Source of the DNA: Lyngbya confervoides BDU141951
Lineage (GTDB): Bacteria > Cyanobacteriota > Cyanobacteriia > Thermosynechococcales > Thermosynechococcaceae
Length of the DNA: 64,000 nt
Reading direction: 5' to 3'
Assembly: GCF_000817775.3 (NCBI RefSeq)
Contig: NZ_JTHE03000103.1
Span: 62,001-126,000, forward strand
The notes under the pieces were generated by a model. It did not search any database and was not told where the DNA came from. It saw nothing but the letters and a program-made list of their open reading frames with translations. This document shows, one piece after another, positions 44,969 to 56,444 of the stretch (position 1 is its first letter; each line of letters opens with the position of its first letter). A program made the position numbers and the translations under genes.

Positions 44969-45589
44969 ATGGAACCCCTCACGAAAGTTCAACAGGAACT
45001 CTATGACTGGCTGGTGGACTATATCCAAACCTATCAGCATGCGCCCTCCATTCGGCAGATGATGCAGGCTATGAAGCTGCGATCGCCTGCGCCGGTGCAA
45101 AGCCGCCTTGAACACCTGCGTCGGAAAGGCTACATCGATTGGGATCCAGGCCAAGCCAGAACCCTTCGCATCTTGCACCTTGAGGATTTGGGCCAGAATC
45201 AGGCACAGGTCCCCATTCTCGGGGAAATTGCAGCTGGGGGGCTGATCGAGCCCTTTGTGGATGATCCCGCAACGCTGGATTTACAGCGTTGCTTGGCGGC
45301 GCCTGACTGTTTTGCCCTGCGGGTGAATGGTGACAGCATGATCGAAGACCACATTGCCGAGGGAGACATCGTCATTATGCGCCCGGTATTGGATGCCAAG
45401 CGGGTGAAGAATGGTTCCATTGTGGCAGCCCATGTCTCTGGGCAAGGGACTACCCTGAAGCGCTTCTTTCGCAAAGGAGCAAGTGTGACCCTGGAGGCGG
45501 CAAACCTCAACTATGCTCCGATTAAGATCCCAGCTGCGCAGGTGGAGGTTCAGGGCATTCTGGTGGGCGTCTGGCGCGACTGCTTCTAG
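44969..45589 (+). CDS. lexA: LexA repressor, self-cleaving type
   Basis: A 206-residue protein. The N-terminal winged helix (TKVQQELYDWLVDYIQTYQHAPSIRQMMQAM) and the C-terminal S24 peptidase domain are complete. The cleavage bond is A89-G90 (GEIAAGG), the nucleophile S123 (GDSMIEDH) and the general base K164 (TLKRFF), matching the E. coli spacing. It should therefore respond to RecA by autocleavage, unlike some cyanobacterial LexA proteins that lost these residues. ATG at 44969 is preferred over TTG at 44945. It follows xth on the same strand. Confidence 0.9.
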   Translation: MEPLTKVQQELYDWLVDYIQTYQHAPSIRQMMQAMKLRSPAPVQSRLEHLRRKGYIDWDPGQARTLRILHLEDLGQNQAQVPILGEIAAGGLIEPFVDDPATLDLQRCLAAPDCFALRVNGDSMIEDHIAEGDIVIMRPVLDAKRVKNGSIVAAHVSGQGTTLKRFFRKGASVTLEAANLNYAPIKIPAAQVEVQGILVGVWRDCF

Positions 45590-45668
45590 GGAAGGGAACG
45601 GGTTGCTGACGGTTGGGGCGAAAATCCATCAAAGCATTACAGTCCCCCGAAGCGGACTTAACCCTATG

Positions 45669-45708
45669 GCATGATGTCGGCAGATTAAAATAAACGCTGA
45701 CATCATGC
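45669..45708 (+). promoter_or_regulatory. Inverted repeat covering the symporter start codon
   Basis: Arms 45669-45678 (GCATGATGTC) and 45699-45708 are exact complements; in RNA three more pairs extend the stem inward. The symporter's ATG (45705-45707) is in the right arm and no Shine-Dalgarno site is seen. The hairpin could hide the start codon, or act as a DNA operator. Confidence 0.6.
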
Positions 45709-47495
45709 AAATAGTTGATTGGGTGATTGTGCTGCTCTACCTCTTGGCCACCATGGGGTTGGGCCTGTATTTGTCCCGCAAAGCGTCGGGCAGCATGATT
45801 GATTTTTTTATTTCTGGGCGATCGCTAACCTGGTGGTTAGCCGGGACCAGTATGGCTGCCACCACATTTTCAATTGATACGCCGCTGTACGTGGCCGGAG
45901 TGGTGGGCAAGCGCGGCATTGCTGGCAATTGGGAATGGTGGAGCTTTGGCATAGCCCATGTGGTGCTGATCTACGTTTTTGCCCGACTCTGGCGACGTTC
46001 TGAAATTGTCACTGACGCGGAGCTGACTGAACTGCGCTACGGGGGCCGAGCGGCCGCCCTGTTGCGAGGCACCAAGGCGTTTTTGTTTGCAGTACCCATT
46101 AACTGCATTGGTATTGGCTATGCCATGCTGGCAATGGTAAAGGCCGTGGATGCGCTAGAGCTGTGGCAAAGCCTGGGGCTGAACCCCGGCGAAGCTGGAA
46201 AACTCTGGAGTGTCGTCGGCGTGAGCATTCTGGTCTTAATTTATGCTGGATTTTCTGGGCTTTGGGGGGTGGTGCTCACGGATTTCTTTCAATTTTTCCT
46301 GGCCTTGCTGGGGGCGCTGATTGTGGCGGTACTAGCCGTGAACTCCGTCGGTGGGATGGGGCCGCTTCTGGAGAAAGTCCAAGCCGGAACAGACTTTGAT
46401 GCCTTGAGCTTTTTGCCGATCCAGTTTGCCGGTGGGCTCCGCTGGTCCGACACCGCAGGCATCACTCTGAGCACTTTTAGTGCCTATGTCTTTGTCCAAT
46501 GGTGGGCCTTTCGACGCAGTGATGGCGGCGGCGAGTTTGTGCAACGGCTCGCAGCGGCTAAGGATGAAGCCGAAGCTGAAAAAGCGGCCTGGTTTTTTAA
46601 TATCTTGAACTATGTCGTGCGGACTTGGCCTTGGATTGTGGTGGCACTAGTAGCGCTGGTGGTGTTTCCAGACCTGGAAGATCCTGAGCTGGGGTATCCC
46701 AAGCTCATGCTTGAGTTTTTACCACCTGCCGTTCTGGGATTAGTGGTGGCCTCGCTGCTAGCGGCCTTCATGAGTACCGTTTCAACCTTAATTAATTGGG
46801 GGGCATCCTATCTCACAAACGACCTCTATGGGCGATTTTTGCACCCGGATGCGACTCAGTCAGAGCTGGTATTGGCGGGCCGCGTGGCCTCAGTTCTGGT
46901 GACCCTTCTGGGGGCTGTTGCGGCGTTCTTTTCCAAGGACATCACCACGGTCTTTCGTCTGGTCATCGCCATTGGGACCGGGCCAGGCCTGGTGCTGATT
47001 CTGCGCTGGTACTGGTGGCGAATTAACGCCGCAGCGGAGCTGGCCTCCATGGTGGGTGGTTTCATAATTGGACTGGTGACCAGTATTGACAATCCCATTT
47101 TTCAGCTAAAGATTGAGGACTTTGGTCAGCGTTTGCTGGTGACAGCTGCCCTCACCGCGCTTCTGTGGATTAGCGTCATGTTCCTAACCCCTCCGGAATC
47201 GGAAGAGACGCTGCGGCGCTTTTATACGAAGGTGAGGCCTGGCGGACCCGGCTGGCGACGGCAGGCAACTCAAACTGGACTTCTGCCCCTTCAGAATTTG
47301 GGCAAGGATGTCATGCGGGTGGTGGCATCGGTGTGCTTTCTCTTCGGCCTGATGTTCGCAGTGGGCGGGTTTTTACTGCTTAATTCCCTCACGGGCTTTG
47401 TCTCCTTGACCATTGCCGCTCTCGGGGGGCTTTGGCTGCGACAGTTGAATAAATCCCACACCCCACCCATGCCCCGTCCCGGCTTGAGTGACTAG
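45705..47495 (+). CDS. Sodium:solute symporter (SSS family)
   Basis: A 596-residue membrane protein with about thirteen to fifteen hydrophobic segments, starting VDWVIVLLYLLATMGLGLYLSRKASGSM. The family signature region includes DFFISGRSLTWWLAGTSMAATTFSIDTPLYVAG and the later LLAAFMSTVSTLINWGASYL, where SSS proteins coordinate sodium. Substrate is not evident; members carry amino acids, sugars, acetate or osmolytes. Its stop overlaps the stop of the pentapeptide protein (47492-47495). The ATG lies in an inverted repeat, described separately. Confidence 0.9.
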   Translation: MQIVDWVIVLLYLLATMGLGLYLSRKASGSMIDFFISGRSLTWWLAGTSMAATTFSIDTPLYVAGVVGKRGIAGNWEWWSFGIAHVVLIYVFARLWRRSEIVTDAELTELRYGGRAAALLRGTKAFLFAVPINCIGIGYAMLAMVKAVDALELWQSLGLNPGEAGKLWSVVGVSILVLIYAGFSGLWGVVLTDFFQFFLALLGALIVAVLAVNSVGGMGPLLEKVQAGTDFDALSFLPIQFAGGLRWSDTAGITLSTFSAYVFVQWWAFRRSDGGGEFVQRLAAAKDEAEAEKAAWFFNILNYVVRTWPWIVVALVALVVFPDLEDPELGYPKLMLEFLPPAVLGLVVASLLAAFMSTVSTLINWGASYLTNDLYGRFLHPDATQSELVLAGRVASVLVTLLGAVAAFFSKDITTVFRLVIAIGTGPGLVLILRWYWWRINAAAELASMVGGFIIGLVTSIDNPIFQLKIEDFGQRLLVTAALTALLWISVMFLTPPESEETLRRFYTKVRPGGPGWRRQATQTGLLPLQNLGKDVMRVVASVCFLFGLMFAVGGFLLLNSLTGFVSLTIAALGGLWLRQLNKSHTPPMPRPGLSD

Positions 47496-48277
47496 AGTAG
47501 TCGCGTATCCAGCAAGATAGCCTTGTGTAGAGGGGTTTGGGAGAGTCGGCACTGGCGTAAATCGGCTCGAGATAAATTACTCCCGGTGAGATCGCTCTGT
47601 TGAAGGTGGGCCTGCCTGAGGATGCTTCCCTTGAGGCAGGCGCCCTGAAGCTGAGCCTGGGCAAAGTTGACGCCCCTTCCATAGATGCCACTGAGTCTGG
47701 CTCCCCGACAATCTAGCCCCTGCAGATCCAGTCCCGATAAGTCTAAGCCATTCATATAGGCTCCTCGCAGGATGGCTCCTTGCAGGTTAGCCCCCTGGAG
47801 CTGAGCCATACCCAGCCTTGCCTCTGATAGATCGGCCCAATTTAAGTTACACCCTCGGAGATTGGCCCCCCGTAGATTCGCGCCCATCAGCTTTACACTG
47901 CATAGATTGGCCTGTTCCAGGTTGGCATTTCGCAGGTTTGCCCCCCGGAGGTCGGCGCCGCTTAGCTTTGCTCCCCGAAGGTCGGCCTTGACCAGAAAGC
48001 TGCCCTTTAAATCTGCCTTGGTCAGGTCAGATTCAGTAAAGGAACCCTCGCTACATTTGACATACTGTAAATTTGCCCAGTTTAAGCTGGTCCTTTTGAG
48101 ACTGGCATGGGTGAGAAAGGCGCGGCTCAGGTTTGTCCCCATTAAGTTTGCCCCTTCAAAATCCACATTCACGAGAACTTGGGCACTGAGGTTCAATCCC
48201 TGTAAATTTGTCCCTGAAAAGTTTTTATGTCCAAGCTGAACTAGTCGGTTGACTTGGCTTGCGTCTATCTTATTCAT
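47492..48277 (-). CDS. Pentapeptide-repeat protein
   Basis: A 261-residue protein made almost wholly of A(D/N)LXX-type repeats (for example LSGADLRGANLRNANLEQA and MGANLRGANLRGCNLNWA), which form a right-handed quadrilateral beta helix. The N-terminal 25 residues are not repeats (MNKIDASQVNRLVQLGHKNF). No signal peptide or enzyme domain. Pentapeptide proteins are abundant in cyanobacteria and mostly unexplained. It is convergent with the symporter and shares the last four bases. Confidence 0.9.
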   Translation of the reverse strand: MNKIDASQVNRLVQLGHKNFSGTNLQGLNLSAQVLVNVDFEGANLMGTNLSRAFLTHASLKRTSLNWANLQYVKCSEGSFTESDLTKADLKGSFLVKADLRGAKLSGADLRGANLRNANLEQANLCSVKLMGANLRGANLRGCNLNWADLSEARLGMAQLQGANLQGAILRGAYMNGLDLSGLDLQGLDCRGARLSGIYGRGVNFAQAQLQGACLKGSILRQAHLQQSDLTGSNLSRADLRQCRLSQTPLHKAILLDTRLL

Positions 48278-48599
48278 CCTGGTCGTTTCGCCAGAGAAGC
48301 TGGGCCCTCACGATTTGGCTATGCCCACATCTTAGAAAGGGATTTTGCCGGATGAATCGTTCATTAAGAAATTGTGACGAGACAAGATATTTCTTGATAT
48401 TGATGCTCTAAACCGCAACAAATCCTGGCTTTACGGTCAGGGACAGCAGAAATCTTCGTCAATCTCCCGCAGTAACCCTAGAAAAAGACCCGGTCAAGGG
48501 AATCATTGACCGGGCCAGCATCCAATCGTCTCTGGACATTAGATGATTGGTAGAGTTGTAAGAGGCCTGAAAAAATTCAAAACTGACTAGCCTGGGGGG
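48278..48599. other. Intergenic region between pentapeptide gene and petJ
   Basis: This 322-base gap lies upstream of the pentapeptide gene and downstream of petJ (both leftward). It holds the petJ terminator at 48489-48514; the rest should contain the pentapeptide gene promoter. Nothing else was recognised. Confidence 0.5.
48489..48514 (-). terminator. Rho-independent terminator downstream of petJ
   Basis: CCCGGTCAA (48489-48497) and TTGACCGGG (48506-48514) form a perfect 9-bp stem with an 8-base loop. Read leftward it is followed by TCTTTTTC. It lies 86 bases past the petJ stop. Confidence 0.8.
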
Positions 48600-48932
48600 C
48601 TACCAACCTTTTGCAGCTTGATCTAAAACGTAGGCTGCAACGTTCTCAATATCTGATGGAGAGAGACGTCCCCCAAAAGCTGGCATGGCATTGTAGCCAT
48701 TGGTGACCTGCGTGATGATGGCATCAGCAGTGTCCTTTCCGTTTGCTTCTAAGTCTTTTTGGGCAAGAGTTTTAGCGGGGTTAATGACGTTTCCTCCTCC
48801 GGCATGACAGGCTGCACAGTTGGCCGAAAATACCTGCGCTCCAGCCCCAGCATCAGCGGCAAAGGCGGGGGAGGACAGGAGCAGTAAGAAGGCCGGAATC
48901 AGGGCAAAGACGGCTGACAAAATACGCTTCAA
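48600..48932 (-). CDS. petJ: Cytochrome c6
   Basis: A 110-residue lumenal electron carrier between cytochrome b6f and photosystem I. A signal peptide ends AFA-ADA (cleavage after residue 25). The heme site is C39-A-A-C42-H43 and the axial methionine is in YNAMPAFGG. Length and the tail [10 protein letters not shown] are typical. The gene stands alone, with tRNA-Phe 194 bases upstream on the same strand and a terminator downstream. Copper- or redox-linked regulation is common in the family but no operator was seen. Confidence 0.95.
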   Translation of the reverse strand: MKRILSAVFALIPAFLLLLSSPAFAADAGAGAQVFSANCAACHAGGGNVINPAKTLAQKDLEANGKDTADAIITQVTNGYNAMPAFGGRLSPSDIENVAAYVLDQAAKGW

Positions 48933-49126
48933 TGGAATTCTCCTCTCAAATACACGAAATCCAAATACCCGTATTGTCCAACAAAGCCTGGGAGTGCAGT
49001 CAACAAACTACAAGGATTGTAATGATATGTAAAACAACTGTTGCGCTGAAGAACTGGAGCCGTCAATTCAGAGCGGAATAGTAACGTAGGACGAGACTCA
49101 AACTTGAGCTGAAACGTGCAGTAAAA

Positions 49127-49199
49127 TGCCAGGAGCCAGAATCGAACTGGCGACACGGGGATTTTCAGTCCCCTGCTCTACCGACTGAGCTATCCCGGC
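49127..49199 (-). tRNA. tRNA-Phe(GAA)
   Basis: A 73-base cloverleaf on the minus strand: acceptor GCCGGGA with TCCTGGC, anticodon stem GGGGA/TCCCC around CTGAAAA with anticodon GAA, and T-arm GCCAG-TTCGATT-CTGGC. CCA is not encoded. Confidence 0.95.
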
Positions 49200-49307
49200 G
49201 AGGGTGTTTGAGGCAACTTCATTAATGTATCGAACTCTGAGTCCCTTTGCAACCTTTTGATGGGGTCAGGTCTCCAAAGAAGCTAGTGCAAAGAAGCTGC
49301 TCAGGAT

Positions 49308-50258
49308 TCATGCTGCAGCCTGTTCTGCGATCGCAAACCAGGTGACCTCCCAGGTCAATTGGGGCTGCACATATTGCCGCAGGCTCATCTTTGTGTTTTC
49401 TAAGATACGCACGATCGAGATCTGGCCTTGCTCAAACCAGTAGTGCTGCTGCAGGTAGTCCACCAGCCATAATTGGGTTTCAAGATCCAGTTGCCGATCA
49501 ATGTCCCGGGCAAGGGCGAGACTGGCCTCGTCATGGGGAGGGGGGCAGAGGCACCGGGCTAAAAGATCCGGGTCAAGATCTTGTCGTTTCTGCCAATGGG
49601 CGATCGCCGCGCCTGGACTCCCCTGGGCTAGGCGCATCAAGGTGGGGGAGTGGAGGATGTGATCGTACCCAGCCGCTGTGAGCACCTGGGCGAGATCGGC
49701 GGTGGATAACCCATAGAAGGGAATCTTCTGGCAGCGAGAGAGAATCGTGGGTAAGAGCGCCTCCGTGGTGGTGGCCAGGAGAATCAGACAGGCATTGCCC
49801 GGTTCTTCTAAGGTTTTAAGCAGCGCATTGGCCGCGGCCTCGCCCATCAGGTCTGCTTCATCGATGAGAACAAGCAGCCGGGTCGCTTCCAGGGGCGTTT
49901 GGTGGATAAAGCGCGTCAGCTCACGAATTTGCGCCACGCGAATTTGCGGTCGTGATTTCGGACGGCTGTCCGGGGTCTGGGAAAAGGCAGAGGCCGCAAT
50001 CAGCTTGCCGTTTTTGAGATAGGTGGGTTCAAGACGTAAAATATCGGGGTGGTTCTCTAGCTGTGTGCGCAGGGGAGAACGCTGTTCCCGAGTTTGAATT
50101 AAAAGAGACAGGAATTCTAGGGCCGCAAGGCTGCGCCCCACGCCCTGGGGACCAATGAACACATAGGCCGGTGCAATGCGATGGGATGCGATCGCTCGGG
50201 TTAGGAGTTGAACGGCTTGGGGTTGTCCGACTAGCTGGGCAAAGGGCGAGGATACCAT
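49308..50258 (-). CDS. holB: DNA polymerase III subunit delta'
   Basis: A 316-residue clamp-loader subunit. The N-terminus (FAQLVGQPQAVQLLTRAI) and the degenerate P-loop GPQGVGRSLAA, the DEAD-like VLIDEADLMGEAAANALLKTLEEP, and SRCQKIPF are typical. The usual zinc-binding cysteine cluster after the P-loop is absent. Its first 28 bases overlap the 3' end of tmk, giving a tmk-holB pair common in bacteria. Confidence 0.9.
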   Translation of the reverse strand: MVSSPFAQLVGQPQAVQLLTRAIASHRIAPAYVFIGPQGVGRSLAALEFLSLLIQTREQRSPLRTQLENHPDILRLEPTYLKNGKLIAASAFSQTPDSRPKSRPQIRVAQIRELTRFIHQTPLEATRLLVLIDEADLMGEAAANALLKTLEEPGNACLILLATTTEALLPTILSRCQKIPFYGLSTADLAQVLTAAGYDHILHSPTLMRLAQGSPGAAIAHWQKRQDLDPDLLARCLCPPPHDEASLALARDIDRQLDLETQLWLVDYLQQHYWFEQGQISIVRILENTKMSLRQYVQPQLTWEVTWFAIAEQAAA

Positions 50259-50932
50259 TGCTCAAAGTGCCTTTGGAGAATCGATCGAACTTGATCCGTC
50301 ACCGTTTCTAAATTGGCATTGCCGTCGATCATGTGCGTGGCCGGATCCGCCTCGGCGATCGCGGCAAAGCCGTGGGCCACGCGCTGATGGAACTCCTCTT
50401 CGTTGGCCTCCATGCGATCAGGGCCAGCTTGGGCATTGCGCTGCTGTGCCCGCTGCAGGCCCACTTGAATATCCAGATTGAACCACAGGGTTAAATCTGG
50501 GCTTAGGCCGAAGGTGGCTAACCGATTCACCTGATCAATCAAATCCAAGCTGATCTGGCGGCCATAGCCCTGGTAAGCCAGGGTGGAGGCTGTGAAGCGA
50601 TCGCACAGAACAATTTTTCCGGCGGCCAACTGCGGCTGAATCCACTGCACCACATGCTGGGCGCGATCTGCGGCGTAGAGCAGGAGTTCGGCCTCGGGAG
50701 TAATGGCCTCAGCTACGCTGAGACTGGGATCTAGGAGTAGCTGTCGCAATTGCTGCCCCAGCTTGGTGCCACCGGGTTCTCGGGTTACCACCGCCACCGG
50801 AGGCTGCAGGCCATAGGCCGCCATGATCTGCTGGGCCCACCCTGCCTCGGTAATCCAAGCCAGGGCCTGCTGGATCTGGGTCGTTTTTCCAGACCCCTCT
50901 ACCCCCTCAAACACGATAAACTTACCCAGCAT
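50231..50932 (-). CDS. tmk: Thymidylate kinase
   Basis: A 233-residue enzyme making dTDP from dTMP. P-loop GVEGSGKTTQI is at the N-terminus, the DRY-like LCDRFTASTLAYQGYGR motif binds dTMP, and the lid region RAQQRNAQAGPDRME follows. ATG at 50932 is used; a GTG at 50950 is possible. It overlaps holB by 28 bases and lies 14 bases downstream of the DprA/LOG-like gene, so three leftward genes may be co-transcribed. Confidence 0.93.
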   Translation of the reverse strand: MLGKFIVFEGVEGSGKTTQIQQALAWITEAGWAQQIMAAYGLQPPVAVVTREPGGTKLGQQLRQLLLDPSLSVAEAITPEAELLLYAADRAQHVVQWIQPQLAAGKIVLCDRFTASTLAYQGYGRQISLDLIDQVNRLATFGLSPDLTLWFNLDIQVGLQRAQQRNAQAGPDRMEANEEEFHQRVAHGFAAIAEADPATHMIDGNANLETVTDQVRSILQRHFEQWYPRPLPS

Positions 50933-50946
50933 TCCAGAGCGTGAGC

Positions 50947-51471
50947 TCAATCAAAGTAAAACAGGGTGACCAGCTTGCGCAGATCCTCAGCCTCTCGACA
51001 GGTTTTCAGGAGGGTATTACTGTCATGAAAGGCGAAGCAAACCAATTGCTGGCAGCGAGAAATGATTTCTTGGTTACAAAGGGCGCTGGCCTCAGCCAGG
51101 GACATCTCGTCTTGTTCTGGTTTCTCCACCAGATGCATTACATTGTCCAGCTGTCGGCGGGATTCAGGGGGCTGGCGGTCTAAGCTTTGGGGGAGAACCA
51201 CCGTGAGCAGATTGGGGTCGGCCCGCATGGCCCCGCGGATGGCAGCGGCGTTGGTTCCGGTGGATCCGGAGGTGAGGAGCTGGTTACCCGATAAAACCAA
51301 GGCATAGCTCAGCATTTCAATCATATTTTGGTGAATGATTGGAACGTGGCGGGAGCCGAGCAAGGCAATGCGCTTGGAGCCGGTTTGCTGAATTGAGGCA
51401 AGCTCCTGCAGAAACTCATCAACCTGAGGGTCTTGAACCTGGGGAAGATCGAAGGACTGAGTCAACGACAT
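50947..51471 (-). CDS. DprA/LOG-like Rossmann protein ('DNA recombination-mediator protein A')
   Basis: A 174-residue protein with the SMF/LOG Rossmann pattern: KRIALLGSRHVPIIHQ, then NQLLTSGSTGTNAAAIRGAM, and VVLPQSLDRQPPESRRQL. It is like the short cyanobacterial proteins annotated as DNA recombination-mediator protein A, but lacks the extra domains of full DprA. A single-strand DNA-binding or nucleotide-binding role is possible. It precedes tmk and holB. Confidence 0.75.
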   Translation of the reverse strand: MSLTQSFDLPQVQDPQVDEFLQELASIQQTGSKRIALLGSRHVPIIHQNMIEMLSYALVLSGNQLLTSGSTGTNAAAIRGAMRADPNLLTVVLPQSLDRQPPESRRQLDNVMHLVEKPEQDEMSLAEASALCNQEIISRCQQLVCFAFHDSNTLLKTCREAEDLRKLVTLFYFD

Positions 51472-51562
51472 GCACCTAGACGACGCAGCTATTCTATCAA
51501 AAAGAGACTCGGGTTTTGCTTTTTCTGGCCCGTTTCAGGATCTGCGGATTCTGTCTACTGAC

Positions 51563-52480
51563 TTACGCAGCGGTCGATTCCAAGAAAAGCGCAGCGGATT
51601 CCATCATTTTCTCAAAGGCACCGGGCGCGCTGGGGTCAAACCAGTGAATATCAGGGTTGGCTCGAAACCAGGTGCGCTGGCGTTTGGCAAATTGCCGGGT
51701 ATGGCGCACGATGGCTTGCTGGGTTGTTGGGAGGTTGGCGCGGCCCTGAAGATAGTCGAGAATTTCGGCATAACCCAGAGTTTTGAGAAGTGGCAGGGCC
51801 GGGCCATAGCGTTCCACAATTCCTTTCACTTCTTCAATCCAGCCCAGGGCAAACATTTGGTGGGTGCGATCGCAAATGCGCTGGGTCTGCTGGGTGCGAT
51901 CGAGCAAGTCAAGACCCAAAAAAAGAATGGGATAGGACACGGGCGATTCTCCCTGCTGCTGGGACAGCGGTTTTCCTGTTACGTAAAATACCTCCAAAGC
52001 GCGCAGGGTCCGAAGCCGATCGCGGGGATGAATCCTTTGGGCACTGGGAGAATCCACCTGCTGGAGCCAGTGGTGCAAGATGGCCTGATCCCACTGTCCC
52101 AGTTGGGATCGCAGCTGGGGGTGGGGGGCGACTCGTGGGATCTTAAGGTTGTGGGTAATGGACTTGATGTAGAGTCCTGTGCCGCCAGTTAACAGCGGGA
52201 CAATGCCTTGATCCTGAAATTGCTGAATGAGGGATTGCGCCTGGCGCTGATACTGGGCGACGCTCAGAGTTGCTGTTGGCGCGACCAGGTCAATGAGAAA
52301 ATGGGGAACTTGCTGCTGTTCCCTGAGGGTGGGTTTAGCCGTCCCAATGTTGAATTCCTGGTAAACCTGACGAGAATCGGCACTGAGGATGGGCAGCGAA
52401 AATTTTTGGGCGATGGCCATTGCCAAACTAGACTTCCCAGTGGCGGTGGGGCCACAGATCACAATGAGACCAGGGGACAT
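51563..52480 (-). CDS. miaA: tRNA dimethylallyltransferase
   Basis: A 305-residue enzyme that adds an isopentenyl group to A37 of tRNAs reading UNN codons. P-loop GPTATGKSSLAMAIA, then LSADSRQVYQEFNIGTAKP, and RDRLRTLRALEVFYVTGKPLS are diagnostic. Length is normal. The gene stands alone; gyrB starts 219 bases away on the other strand. Confidence 0.95.
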   Translation of the reverse strand: MSPGLIVICGPTATGKSSLAMAIAQKFSLPILSADSRQVYQEFNIGTAKPTLREQQQVPHFLIDLVAPTATLSVAQYQRQAQSLIQQFQDQGIVPLLTGGTGLYIKSITHNLKIPRVAPHPQLRSQLGQWDQAILHHWLQQVDSPSAQRIHPRDRLRTLRALEVFYVTGKPLSQQQGESPVSYPILFLGLDLLDRTQQTQRICDRTHQMFALGWIEEVKGIVERYGPALPLLKTLGYAEILDYLQGRANLPTTQQAIVRHTRQFAKRQRTWFRANPDIHWFDPSAPGAFEKMMESAALFLESTAA

Positions 52481-52624
52481 GGACTAAAGAAGCAGGGAAA
52501 AGGACGAAGGATTAAAGATGGCGGGGAGGTGATCCGGCAGAGGGCGAGAAAAAAGGAAGGGTGGACCCCCCTGTTAATTAAGCCTCAATTTCCAATGAAA
52601 TCGCTGATTAAGCTTTTGTGTTAG

Positions 52625-54643
<2,019 letters not shown>

Positions 54644-54733
54644 GCATCTTTAAGCCAGAGAAAGTGAATTCTTGGGCTAAGATTGGAGCGGTGTGCCCTC
54701 TTCTAAAAATTTAAGTTGCAAAAACACAGGTCT

Positions 54734-56101
54734 ATGACTGATCAGCCCACGATTGCGGTGTCCCATTTGGGTTGCGAAAAAAACCGAATTGATACAGAGC
54801 ACATGCTGGGACTGCTGGTGGAGGCCGGCTATGCGGTCAACAATGACGAAGATTTGGCAGACTACGTCATCGTGAACACCTGTAGCTTCATCCAGGCTGC
54901 GCGGGAAGAGTCGGTGCGGACTCTGGTGGAGCTAGCCGAGGCCAACAAGAAAATTGTGATCACGGGCTGCATGGCGCAGCACTTTCAGTCCGAGCTGCTT
55001 GAGGAACTGCCCGAAGCCGTGGCGTTGGTGGGAACCGGGGACTACCACAAAATTGTGGATGTGATTCGTCGGGTTGAAACGGGAGAGCGGGTGCAGGAAG
55101 TTTCTGCCCATCCCACCTACCTGGCCGATGAGTCCGTACCTCGCTATCGCACCACCCCGGAAGCGGTGGCCTATCTGCGAATTGCAGAGGGGTGTGATTA
55201 TGGCTGTGCCTTTTGCATCATTCCCCACCTGCGGGGAAAGCAGCGATCGCGCTCCATAGAATCGATTGTGGCGGAAGCGAAGCAGCTAGCTGATCAAGGT
55301 GTGCAGGAAATTATTTTAATTTCCCAAATTACGACAAACTATGGGCTAGATCTCTATGGTCGGCCGCGACTGGCCGACTTACTGCGTGCCTTGGCCCAGG
55401 TCGAGGTGCCCTGGATTCGGGTTCACTATGCCTACCCCACGGGCCTGACGCCCGAGGTGATTGCGGCCTTTCAAGAAACGCCCAATGTTCTGCCCTATCT
55501 GGATCTGCCCCTACAGCACTCCCACCCGGATATTCTCAAGGCGATGAATCGTCCCTGGCAGGGGCAGGTGAATGATCACATTATTGAGCGTTTAAAGCAG
55601 CAGCTTCCCGAAGCTGTGCTGCGCACGACATTTATTGTGGGCTTTCCGGGTGAAACTGAGGCCCATTTCCAGCATCTGTGCGAGTTTGTGCAGCGACATG
55701 GGTTTGATCACGTGGGGGTGTTTACCTTTTCCCCAGAGGAGGGGACAGCGGCCTATGCCCTGAACTCTCAGGTGGATCCAGCGGTGATGGACGCCAGACG
55801 CGATCGCCTCATGGCACTGCAGCAGCCCATTGCGTTGCGCCAGAATCAGCGTGAAATTGGCAAGGTGGTGAACGTGCTGATTGAACAGGAAAATCCAGCC
55901 ACTGGCCAGCTTCTGGGCCGATCGGCACGATTTTCCCCCGAGGTTGATGGCTGGGTCTACCTCCGTCCCTCTCCCCAGGGGCAGGCCGCCAGCCTGGGCA
56001 CCATGGCGATCGCCAAAATTACCGATGCGGATCCCTACGATCTCTACGGGCATATTGCCACCGCCGCCGACCTGATGGCAGATCCTCAACAGTCTCCTTA
56101 A
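54734..56101 (+). CDS. rimO: Ribosomal protein S12 methylthiotransferase
   Basis: A 455-residue radical-SAM enzyme that methylthiolates an aspartate of ribosomal protein S12. The UPF0004 domain starts [16 protein letters not shown] (C14, with further cluster cysteines in NTCSF and GCMAQ). The radical SAM cluster is C154-x3-C158-x2-C161 ([10 protein letters not shown]). A TRAM domain forms the C-terminus. The LGCEKN-type N-terminus and the DTEHM motif separate RimO from MiaB. ATG at 54734 is used over a TTG at 54716. Confidence 0.92.
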   Translation: MTDQPTIAVSHLGCEKNRIDTEHMLGLLVEAGYAVNNDEDLADYVIVNTCSFIQAAREESVRTLVELAEANKKIVITGCMAQHFQSELLEELPEAVALVGTGDYHKIVDVIRRVETGERVQEVSAHPTYLADESVPRYRTTPEAVAYLRIAEGCDYGCAFCIIPHLRGKQRSRSIESIVAEAKQLADQGVQEIILISQITTNYGLDLYGRPRLADLLRALAQVEVPWIRVHYAYPTGLTPEVIAAFQETPNVLPYLDLPLQHSHPDILKAMNRPWQGQVNDHIIERLKQQLPEAVLRTTFIVGFPGETEAHFQHLCEFVQRHGFDHVGVFTFSPEEGTAAYALNSQVDPAVMDARRDRLMALQQPIALRQNQREIGKVVNVLIEQENPATGQLLGRSARFSPEVDGWVYLRPSPQGQAASLGTMAIAKITDADPYDLYGHIATAADLMADPQQSP

Positions 56102-56444
56102 GAGGGTTGGGAGGACAGAGTTTGTAAAAAGACTTTTCATCCTGTAACGTTTTGTTGCAGAATAGAAAAGAAGGAATTGATCTATTCCGATTTGATGCTG
56201 CTCTATGATTCTGTTTTAACTTGCGTTATCAAAACCAGTATTTAAGTCTTTAAGTTCGATCTGGCGGGGTCACCCGACTATATTTTTTATAAAGACTACT
56301 TAAATTTCAGCGGTTTTGCAGGCAATAAATCCAATCGTTTCCCTATTCCTAGAGGAAGCGTACCCTGGCATCCAGCGAGGGCCTGAAGGTTTAGAACAGG
56401 GAAGAGTGAGGAGTAGCAATCGTTATTGTTCTCTAGGAGATTGC
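56102..56444. promoter_or_regulatory. Long region upstream of the DEAD-box helicase
   Basis: A 343-base AT-rich gap between rimO and the helicase. An AT-rich -10-like stretch occurs around 56279-56291 (TATATTTTTTATA). If transcription starts there, the leader is about 150 bases, ending in AGGAG seven bases before the ATG. Leaders of this kind are usual for cold-inducible helicases; no defined riboswitch was recognised. Confidence 0.4.
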
